Assembly: GCA_964539095.1 (NCBI GenBank)
Contig: CAZIFL010000002.1
Coordinates: forward strand, 1-64,000
Reading direction: 5' to 3'
Length of the DNA stretch: 64,000 nucleotides
Source of the DNA: DAIPKP01 sp964539095
Lineage (GTDB): Bacteria > Synergistota > Synergistia > Synergistales > Aminiphilaceae
Positions 1 through 6,513 of this stretch are shown here, one piece after another. Under the pieces are notes generated by a model, which saw only the letters and a list, made by a program, of their open reading frames with translations, did no database searches and had not been told where the DNA came from. Numbering within the stretch: the stretch's first letter is position 1; each line of letters begins with the position of its first letter. The position numbers and the translations under genes are program-made.

Positions 1-609
1 CCGCGGAGGGCGACGATGGATTCGGAACATTTCGGACCTCTGGAAATGTTTCAATCCACGCCCCCACGCGGAGGGCGACCACGGAACGCCACGGCCACAT
101 CCTCTGCTTCGGGTTTCAATCCACGCCCCCACGCGGAGGGCGACTTATGCAGCGTATCAGGCAGGGCTTACAGAGTTTGTTTCAATCCACGCCCCCCCGC
201 GGAGGGCGCCTCGCTACTGGATCGCATGGCCTTCCCATTTTTGGCGTTTCAATCCACGCCCCCACGCGGAGGGCGACGTTTTCCCGTCCACCTTCGTGAC
301 GAAATAAACCCGGTTTCAATCCACGCCCCCACGCGGAGGGCGACGGAATTAAACCGGGAAACAAAGGATTCCATGCCCGTTTCAATCCACGCCCCCACGC
401 GGAGGGCGACGACAGGGTAGTTTTTGATCCGGAGAAATCGGAGCTGTTTCAATCCACGCCCCCACGCGGAGGGCGACCTCGGCGACGATATCGCAGCCCG
501 GGCAAACCGGGGTTTCAATCCACGCCCCCACGCGGAGGGCGACGATTACACCACGGGCACGGTGACGGTGGCGGGGGGTTTCAATCCACGCCCCCACGCG
601 GAGGGCGAC
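1..609 (-). CRISPR. Type I-C CRISPR array, incomplete at the left edge
   Basis: Nine full 32-bp repeats start at 48, 113, 179, 246, 313, 379, 446, 512 and 578, and the tail of a tenth occupies 1-14. They are separated by nine spacers of 33-35 bp. Read on the minus strand, each repeat begins GTCGCCCTCCGCG and ends GTGGATTGAAAC, the known type I-C form, with a 7-bp stem. The array is therefore transcribed leftward, away from cas2. Repeats are identical except those at 1-14 and 179-210, which carry substitutions. The array continues beyond the window, so the total spacer number is unknown. Confidence 0.98.
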
Positions 610-819
610 CGTATTAGCTTTATGCCCTTGCGCTGCAAGGGTTTGGGGCGATTAATTTGCGAATCTATCTCTGTTGCGTTCTTTTTGAGAGAGTAAGCTT
701 TCCTGGTATAGCTAAAAAACCTTGCAGTTACTTCGTTTTGTCCTGAGTGCGAAAGGGTCGGGAAAATGGCGAGAGCTTGGGGTTCGCGCCAAGGTGTTCG
801 ATGCATTGGTACTCAACAG
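610..819 (-). promoter_or_regulatory. CRISPR leader between cas2 and the array
   Basis: This 210-bp non-coding stretch lies between the cas2 stop and the first repeat, where type I-C leaders sit and where new spacers are added. It holds T-rich runs on the array-sense strand and a perfect 7-bp inverted repeat with a 3-nt loop (625-631 and 635-641), 15 bp from the first repeat. The array promoter is presumably here, but I could not pick a convincing -35/-10 pair. Open frames across it are unsupported. Confidence 0.8.
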
Positions 820-1107
820 CTAAAGAATAAGGGTCCCTTCGACATCGTATCCGGGGTTTGCTCCCTGATGTTCTACCCGTCGCTTCCAGTTGGCTCCTAG
901 GAAGTAGAACCGAAGGCTGTCCTTTTCGGGATCATAGGTTTTTAGGAGAATTCCCCGCAATTCAGCCCATTGGGTGGGATCCACAAGGCATTGAAAAACA
1001 GAATTCTGCACACGTTGGCCGTAGTTTTCACATATTTTTGCCACGTGGCGCAGTCTTTTTTTACCCCCTTCGGAAATAGTATTCACATCGTAGGTTATGA
1101 GAACCAT
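820..1107 (-). CDS. cas2: CRISPR-associated endonuclease Cas2
   Basis: Small 95-aa ferredoxin-fold protein that forms the structural core of the Cas1-Cas2 spacer integrase. The N-terminus MVLITYDVNT has the conserved first-strand Asp (YDV), and the QNSVFQC segment is typical of Cas2. The ATG at 1107 is preferred because it gives the canonical N-terminus; a TTG one codon upstream at 1110 is slightly better spaced from the purine-rich GAAGGGGGATG near 1121-1131. It is the last gene of the adaptation block cas4-cas1-cas2, 21 bp after cas1, and adjoins the leader. Length and position are normal for type I-C. Confidence 0.95.
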   Translation of the reverse strand: MVLITYDVNTISEGGKKRLRHVAKICENYGQRVQNSVFQCLVDPTQWAELRGILLKTYDPEKDSLRFYFLGANWKRRVEHQGANPGYDVEGTLIL

Positions 1108-1128
1108 CAAAAGCCGTTCATCCCCCTT

Positions 1129-2160
1129 CTATTTCCAGCGAAATGGTGGGTAGGCGTCCAGATCTCCCCGCAGGAAACGGGCTAGGAGCATGGCTTGAGC
1201 GTGCGGAAGAAGACCTGTGGGAATTTTTTCCCCCAGAAAAGGGTGTTCTATTTCTTCCTGTTTTCGCTTTTGCCAGGCGGTGAGAACTTCTTTTCTGGTG
1301 GTATCGTCCATTAAAACGGCTCCTGTTTCCGTCGTCTGAAAACCTTTTGCTTTCACCTGTTGCCTGTTGATCAGGGTTAGAACGAGTCGGTCTGCCAGCA
1401 TGGGTCGAAATTCCTCCATTAAATCAAGGGCAAGGCTGGGGCGTCCGGGGCGGTCTCTATGAAGAAAGCCTACTGCAGGGTCGAGTCCGACTCCTTCGAG
1501 GGCAGATCGCACATCGTGAACAAGCAGAGTATACACGAAAGAAAGCAATGCATTTACGGGATCCATGGGAGGTCTTCTATTTCTCCCCTGAAAAGAGAAA
1601 CATTCTTTCTGCGCAACGATAAAGTGATCAAAGATGCTGAAGTAGGATTTTCCCGCCTCTCCCTCAATGCCTCTGACCGAATCAAGGGATTTTTGGTTTT
1701 CTAAAGACCGTAAGAGCCGGGCGAGATGCGTTGCTCCTTGGGAGAATGACTCTGATTTTTCAAAGTCTTGTTGTTCTCTTGCCGCCCGAAGAAGGGCGGT
1801 TCTGCTATTGACGATTTTGCCGATCACCACGGAACGTGCGATATCCGTAGATTTTTCGGGATCGTCGGCGTAACGGTACTGTGTGCGCCGAAGAAGCACG
1901 TTTCCGGAAACGGGGCCTTGAACTTTTGCCATGAAACGCCCCTGTTCCGTAAAGAAGGATACCGCCACGCCACGTTCAGCGCAAAGGCCAAGCAAAAAAG
2001 GACTGCACGACACCTGGCCGAAACAGATAATGCCCTCCAGATTGTGGATCGGAATGCGCAGCTTCGTTTCTTTTTCCTTTCGCAGTAATACGGTTTCTCC
2101 TTCCCGAGAAAGGTACATTCCCTGGGTGCTTACGTAGAGGGTGTTTTGCAAGTGTCTCAC
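1129..2160 (-). CDS. cas1: CRISPR-associated endonuclease/integrase Cas1 (type I-C)
   Basis: A 343-aa metal-dependent integrase that inserts spacers at the leader-proximal repeat together with Cas2. Conserved acidic/His positions are visible in GIEGEAG, GFLHRDRPGR and DLMEEFRP, matching the catalytic Glu, His and Asp/Glu of Cas1. The start is taken as GTG at 2160, which overlaps the cas4 stop in a GTGA arrangement and gives the expected N-terminus VRHLQNTLYVSTQG. A longer upstream frame exists only because it overlaps cas4. The overlap implies translational coupling with cas4, whose product trims pre-spacers and checks the PAM. Confidence 0.96.
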   Translation of the reverse strand: MRHLQNTLYVSTQGMYLSREGETVLLRKEKETKLRIPIHNLEGIICFGQVSCSPFLLGLCAERGVAVSFFTEQGRFMAKVQGPVSGNVLLRRTQYRYADDPEKSTDIARSVVIGKIVNSRTALLRAAREQQDFEKSESFSQGATHLARLLRSLENQKSLDSVRGIEGEAGKSYFSIFDHFIVAQKECFSFQGRNRRPPMDPVNALLSFVYTLLVHDVRSALEGVGLDPAVGFLHRDRPGRPSLALDLMEEFRPMLADRLVLTLINRQQVKAKGFQTTETGAVLMDDTTRKEVLTAWQKRKQEEIEHPFLGEKIPTGLLPHAQAMLLARFLRGDLDAYPPFRWK

Positions 2161-2828
2161 AGAGATTTTCCCCCTTCGTCTTCCTGATCTTCGGTGTTCT
2201 GGCGAAAAAGTTGTTGAATGTAACGCCGGGCACTTTTTTTCTGTCCCGCTGTTTTGGGAAGACAGATTTCGAAGAGCGAGCAGTTTTTGCAGCGCGGCGA
2301 GTATTCCGCAGGGGGCGTTTCTCTCTTTTCCGTAAGTAAATGGAGTTCTTGTGCATATTTTTCTGTTTTCTGGCGAAGCTCTGCAGTAAAAAGTACATGA
2401 TGCCTGCGGCGATGCTTGCCATAGAAAAAATCGCTTTCCGATATTGTTACGTTCAGCATTTCTTCCAGACAAAGGGCTTGAGCGCAAAGCTGCACCTCGT
2501 CACAAAGATCGATTTTCGGTTTTCCGTGCTTGTACTCGATAATATGAGGCTGTGAAAACCCGTTTTCGTCTTCCGAAAATTCCACCACATCTGCTTGCCC
2601 CACGAGGCCAAGACGAAAAGAGTGAAGCCGGAGGCCGCGGGTAATACGAGTATTGCCGCGGCACTCCGAAGCATCGGGATCATGCACCCTGTCATGCATT
2701 TGCCTTCCCCCAACAGTGAGGACATTCTCCTGCCATTGCTGCTCCAGGTGAATCAACGCCCACTGACGCTTGCAAAAAACAAGGTGCTGCAGGGCGGAGA
2801 GGGGGAGAAGTTCGTCTTCGGTGTACAC
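2157..2828 (-). CDS. cas4: CRISPR-associated exonuclease Cas4
   Basis: A 223-aa RecB-like nuclease with an Fe-S cluster that selects PAM-bearing pre-spacers for Cas1-Cas2. Visible are an N-terminal Cys in FCKRQWALI, the nuclease motif around IIEYKHGK (conserved Glu and Lys) and a C-terminal cysteine group, CKNCSLFEIC, that with the first Cys would bind the cluster. It begins 11 bp after cas7c and overlaps cas1 by 4 bp, so it belongs to the same transcript. Length is normal for type I-C Cas4. Confidence 0.95.
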   Translation of the reverse strand: MYTEDELLPLSALQHLVFCKRQWALIHLEQQWQENVLTVGGRQMHDRVHDPDASECRGNTRITRGLRLHSFRLGLVGQADVVEFSEDENGFSQPHIIEYKHGKPKIDLCDEVQLCAQALCLEEMLNVTISESDFFYGKHRRRHHVLFTAELRQKTEKYAQELHLLTEKRETPPAEYSPRCKNCSLFEICLPKTAGQKKSARRYIQQLFRQNTEDQEDEGGKSL

Positions 2829-2839
2829 GAGGATCTGTT

Positions 2840-3715
2840 CTATGGCCCTACGGGGACTACCGTCAAAACTTCCTGAAGAGGTTTTCCATCCAAAAGGACT
2901 TTGTAATCTCCAAATTCCCTGGCTGGTCCTTCGGTAGTGCGCTCACACGTTACCCTCTTGAAAAGTTGTTCTGTCGGAGCGTTCCCCAATGCCGTAGCGT
3001 GCTCAAAGATGATAATGCGTCGGGAACTCATGAGGCCTCGGGCAGCGGAATGGTCGTGGTCAAACATGTTTTGCAGGGCTTCCCAGAAAAATTTGAGGTC
3101 TTCCTGTGAAAAGGTAGTTTGAGCTGCAAGATGGGCAGAGACAAAACCGTGGCAACGATAAAGGCCATAGGGAACGGTGTATTTCCGCCCCATGGTACGG
3201 TTATCCCCCTTTTGCTTTTCTGCTTCTGCTTTCGTAGCTACGGCCATGCGGGTAATGCTGTGTTCAAGGGCTACGACGGGTTCTACAGAACGAGAGAAGG
3301 TCAGTTGCACCGGGCCACGTACCTGGCCAGCATTTTCTCCCGTTGTGAGAACGGCTCCAAAGGTGCGTATGTCAAAATATTTTTTGCACATCACGTTTCG
3401 GGCGGCATCAGTTTTTTTGCCCTTATCTTCGATGTTCTTTACGCCGTCATGCTTGTGAGCCTCTTCGATTTTGTCGTTAAGAATAGCCTTTTCTTTGATG
3501 AATATGTCGTAGCCATTTTCTCCTTCAGGGTGAAGAATTTGTGCATAGTTGCGAATTTTTCGCTTTAGACATACGTCTGTTACGAGACCTTGGCCTGTTT
3601 CTGCGTCGATACGGGGAAGGTTCCCCGCATCGGGATCACCGTTAGGGTTCCCGTCCTGAACGTCAAAGTAAAACACAAAGTCGTACCGTTTTTTGATTTC
3701 CTGTCCTGCGCTCAT
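2840..3715 (-). CDS. cas7c: Type I-C Cascade backbone protein Cas7c (Csd2)
   Basis: A 291-aa RAMP-fold subunit that polymerises along crRNA to form the Cascade backbone. The N-terminal YDFVFYFDVQDGNPNGDPD is the signature of the Csd2/Csh2 Cas7 family, and the glycine-rich centre and length fit. It follows cas8c after 58 bp and precedes cas4 by 11 bp. The start ATG at 3715 has GGAGG-type purines just upstream. Nothing appears broken. Confidence 0.96.
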   Translation of the reverse strand: MSAGQEIKKRYDFVFYFDVQDGNPNGDPDAGNLPRIDAETGQGLVTDVCLKRKIRNYAQILHPEGENGYDIFIKEKAILNDKIEEAHKHDGVKNIEDKGKKTDAARNVMCKKYFDIRTFGAVLTTGENAGQVRGPVQLTFSRSVEPVVALEHSITRMAVATKAEAEKQKGDNRTMGRKYTVPYGLYRCHGFVSAHLAAQTTFSQEDLKFFWEALQNMFDHDHSAARGLMSSRRIIIFEHATALGNAPTEQLFKRVTCERTTEGPAREFGDYKVLLDGKPLQEVLTVVPVGP

Positions 3716-3773
3716 GAGTCTCCTCCTTTTGGGCTGTTTATGTCTGGCATGTGGTGCGTTGTGCGCTCAATTC

Positions 3774-4157
3774 CTACGGATTTTCTGGGGTATTTACTTC
3801 GCCTTTTTCCTTCTTGGTAAAGAAAGCCTGCCGTTGATGGTAGTAGCCTATGGCAAAGAAGCCTTGCTCTTCCATGGAGAGGTGAGAAGGGAAGGCGGAT
3901 AAATCATCTAAGATTTCTCTGAGTAGCTTGTCGTTGTTTACTGCGATACCCTTGCTTTCGATTTTGCTTAAGTGATGGTTCGCCAATTTTAGTAGTTGGG
4001 GAAAAACTGTAACAGGCGTAGATGATGCCGCGCCATAAAAACGATCTCGAATGGTGGCATTTATGTTGCCGTGGGCATTTTCCTGAATTTTTTCAAGCGT
4101 CGCAAAGAGGCGTCCCAAGCGATATCCAGCGTTTTTGTTGTTCTGATCAAGAGCCAC
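3774..4157 (-). CDS. cas11c: Cas11c small subunit from an internal start in cas8c
   Basis: Type I-C systems are known to make a small subunit, Cas11c, by internal translation of the 3' part of cas8c. Here a perfect AGGAGG (4166-4171) lies 8 nt before an in-frame GTG (4157) at cas8c codon 456. From it a 127-aa product beginning VALDQNNKNAGYRLGRLF would be made, close to the size reported for the family (about 120 aa). The product would fill the belly of Cascade. The in-frame start and the Shine-Dalgarno site are seen directly; actual translation is inferred. Confidence 0.75.
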   Translation of the reverse strand: MALDQNNKNAGYRLGRLFATLEKIQENAHGNINATIRDRFYGAASSTPVTVFPQLLKLANHHLSKIESKGIAVNNDKLLREILDDLSAFPSHLSMEEQGFFAIGYYHQRQAFFTKKEKGEVNTPENP

Positions 4158-5522
4158 AGAAATAACCTCCTCTTTTAGTCTTCCCGGTAGTCGATTGAGA
4201 TAGCCTTTAATGATGCCTGCTCTAGTTCTGTTAATGTGTCGTTCTGCCCGGATACGACGCATACATTGCTGGAAGAGGGTTACGGGGTAGGGGGTGCCGT
4301 CTAGAATAGCGGTCATAAAGGCTGCTCCCAATTTAGGTAACACATTGCTTGATTTGAATTCAAAAGCCGTAGCTCGAAGCATTTGGTGGAGAGTTACATG
4401 TTCTGGTTCTTTTGGGCCATGGCAAACTGCGACATCGTCGAAGTGCTTTAGTATTCTCAAACTAAAATCTTTCACAGTTCCGGAGCGCCAGAAGCGAATT
4501 GCGATACGTGCTGCGTTGGGGGAAAGCCCAAGGATGTAAAATGCATTGTCAGTTCCTTCGGGAATATTGCCTGTCTCTGCGGCAGCGTAAAGAGCCTGGA
4601 TAGCCTCTACGCCTTTGTCAGGGCTCTCCTTGGGTGGATCTTCTACGATGCCAGGCCAAAGTTGCTCTATGTCAAAATCTTTTGTGGGAGGTTTTTGAGC
4701 CCAGAAAACTACAGTGTCATCTCCGAAGGAGAGTTTGTTTTTCGATGTTTTCCCAAGAAGCACATTTAAGGCTGTGGTGTAGTGAAAGACGGCTTTTTCT
4801 GAAATTGGAGCATTCATATTTTGATCTTTGCCGTAGGATTTGAAAGCTGCCAAATTAAAAGAGGAGAGAGAGGCGCCCGTAGCTTGGGCTCCGCGAACGC
4901 CCTTGATAGCAGGGTGTATCCGAGCTATTTCTTCTTCTCTTCCAGTTACAAGGCAAATTGCACGGGATGCGCTGTTTTCTGATTTTTTCGAATAAAGTGA
5001 ACCTTGTAGAGATTCGAAAATTGTTTGATCTTGGGAGCCTGCGATACGAAAGGCGATGAAGCTGTTTGTTTTACAAAGCTCTTCCCATGCCTCTTGGTTT
5101 TGAGAATCCTTTTCAATTTGTCCTATAGGATCATTTTTCAGGAAAGCGAGAACTGAACGTAGCGGCATGGCGCCGACGAGGCCTTGCAGGTCTTCGTGAA
5201 TGCGCTCCTTAAATGCTTCGTGCCGTTTTTGAATGTCCGTTCGTCCTCGGGGGTTTGCTCCGAGAGCATATTCAACATTATCCCATAAGAGGTTAGCCTT
5301 AATGCCATTGGCACGTTTTTCCCCCTGAGGAACGAGGAAGCGTCGGGAAATAAGCTTTTTCCCTTCCCCTATTCGGGTGTCTTCGATATGACAAAAATTG
5401 CCCTGTTCATCGATAACAATGAGAAAGGGTAGCTCCTTCCATTCCCACCCCGGAGGTGCGATGGTGCTGTCGGGTTCGGCGGCCTTTCTGACGTAGTAGT
5501 CACAAAGAGACTGCAGAATCAT
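3774..5522 (-). CDS. cas8c: Type I-C Cascade large subunit Cas8c (Csd1)
   Basis: A 582-aa large subunit that recognises the PAM and recruits Cas3. The N-terminus MILQSLCDYYVRKA and the opening PPGWEWKELPFLIVID are typical of Csd1, and the length matches the family. The start overlaps the cas5c stop by 4 bp (ATGA). The C-terminal about 127 residues form a helical region that can also be made separately as Cas11c from an internal ribosome-binding site (see the entry at 3774-4157). It lies between cas5c and cas7c in the standard I-C order. Confidence 0.95.
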   Translation of the reverse strand: MILQSLCDYYVRKAAEPDSTIAPPGWEWKELPFLIVIDEQGNFCHIEDTRIGEGKKLISRRFLVPQGEKRANGIKANLLWDNVEYALGANPRGRTDIQKRHEAFKERIHEDLQGLVGAMPLRSVLAFLKNDPIGQIEKDSQNQEAWEELCKTNSFIAFRIAGSQDQTIFESLQGSLYSKKSENSASRAICLVTGREEEIARIHPAIKGVRGAQATGASLSSFNLAAFKSYGKDQNMNAPISEKAVFHYTTALNVLLGKTSKNKLSFGDDTVVFWAQKPPTKDFDIEQLWPGIVEDPPKESPDKGVEAIQALYAAAETGNIPEGTDNAFYILGLSPNAARIAIRFWRSGTVKDFSLRILKHFDDVAVCHGPKEPEHVTLHQMLRATAFEFKSSNVLPKLGAAFMTAILDGTPYPVTLFQQCMRRIRAERHINRTRAGIIKGYLNRLPGRLKEEVISVALDQNNKNAGYRLGRLFATLEKIQENAHGNINATIRDRFYGAASSTPVTVFPQLLKLANHHLSKIESKGIAVNNDKLLREILDDLSAFPSHLSMEEQGFFAIGYYHQRQAFFTKKEKGEVNTPENP

Positions 5523-6244
5523 CGGCGCACCTCCTCACTCTCCCAATCGGGGACATCTAAGACTCCTTCTTGTAACAAGGCCCTGAAAAAAGCTGGCTTA
5601 GGATCTTCGGGGTTGGAAAAATCAAGGTCGTAAAGCATAAACCCCAAGTCTCGGCTTTCTTTGAGGGGTAAATCCTCGCTTTCCAGGTCATCGACTAGCC
5701 GGAAGTTACAACTGAATTCTCTACATCCCAGATAAGGCTGATTAAAGCATTGGCCTTTCGTGGCTCGGCGCTCGAAGATGGCGTTGTACTTGCCGGGGTT
5801 TTCGTCGTTTCGAGATTCTTTTTCTTCTTTGCTTACCAATGTTTCTGGAACGGATCTCATGTTTTTTGCGTGGGCTGTGCGTTTGTGGGGAGGGATGAAG
5901 ACAAGCTCCCCGTGAAGGCGATAGCGTACGTCTCGCAAAAAAAGCCCTGCCCGCTGTTGACGGTTGTCTTCGATGAATATTTCCTGTGCCCGAGGGCTCG
6001 CAGTAGAAGCAAGCTCGTTGCGGCGGACAGAGATCCATTTTACTGGATTGAGCAGCTCGATTTTTTTTATTTGCCACCGCAATGCGGGTTTCCAAAAAAT
6101 TGCCTCAAAAATCCCCCTTGCCGCTGAGGGTGTGATGACGTCGTAACTGACTCTTTCCACCTTCATTTCTGGCCGGGTGAAGCACGCATAGTCTCCCCAA
6201 ACTTCGAGGCAAAAAACCTTGTTGAAAAATTGTTCCGCAATCAT
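5519..6244 (-). CDS. cas5c: Type I-C Cascade endoribonuclease Cas5c (Cas5d)
   Basis: A 241-aa protein. In type I-C there is no Cas6, and Cas5c cuts the pre-crRNA below the repeat stem and stays on the 5' handle. The sequence has the family pattern: an N-terminal strand FCLEVWGDYACFTRPEMKVE, then YDVITPSAARGIFEAIFW, and a later His/Lys-rich segment (PPHKRTAH). A GGAGGGAGG site precedes the ATG at 6244. It is the first gene of the cas5c-to-cas2 block and overlaps cas8c by 4 bp. Upstream is the gap with the mini-array. Confidence 0.95.
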   Translation of the reverse strand: MIAEQFFNKVFCLEVWGDYACFTRPEMKVERVSYDVITPSAARGIFEAIFWKPALRWQIKKIELLNPVKWISVRRNELASTASPRAQEIFIEDNRQQRAGLFLRDVRYRLHGELVFIPPHKRTAHAKNMRSVPETLVSKEEKESRNDENPGKYNAIFERRATKGQCFNQPYLGCREFSCNFRLVDDLESEDLPLKESRDLGFMLYDLDFSNPEDPKPAFFRALLQEGVLDVPDWESEEVRR

Positions 6245-6286
6245 GGCCTCCCTCCTTCTTCATACTTTCGTCTTCCATGTGTTGCA

Positions 6287-6405
6287 CGGCATTGCACGAC
6301 GTGTGGAAAAGCACTCAATCCACGCTCCCCGTGTGGGGAGCGACCTGTGGCTATAGTTCAAACACCTAACCTATCAATAGTTTCAATCCGTGACATGCAA
6401 TGCCG
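6287..6405 (-). CRISPR. Degenerate one-spacer mini-array (crRNA-like module) in the cas5c leader
   Basis: On the minus strand this gap contains, in order, a 10-bp remnant GGATTGAAAC (6389-6380), 35 nt of unique sequence (6379-6345, a normal spacer length for this locus), then a near-complete repeat (6344-6315). The latter begins GTCGCTCCCC, with a 7-bp stem, an ACAC loop and the GTGGATTGA tail. The repeat is I-C-like but differs from the main array in the stem. The first remnant keeps the 5' handle and the second keeps the hairpin, exactly the parts a mature crRNA needs. A perfect 10-bp inverted repeat (6287-6296 and 6396-6405) encloses the unit. Cas-regulating RNAs (CreR) and CreTA antitoxin RNAs of other systems look like this; the function here is inferred. 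Confidence 0.7.
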
Positions 6406-6513
6406 CTTCCTTTGGGCTGGGCGGAGTTTTATATGTATTTCTATTGCTATGAAGGTATTGAATATAGTCAAAAAAACTTGACGGCCTGATTCTAACATAA
6501 TCAAATGAGGTTT

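Noticed and set aside
544..577. Spacer that reads like a phage structural segment (DYTTGTVTVAG)
   Set aside because: Suggestive only; without a database match the target cannot be named.
16..696. Several open frames on both strands across the array
   Set aside because: They are made of translated repeats and spacers; the 32-bp periodic repeat explains them.
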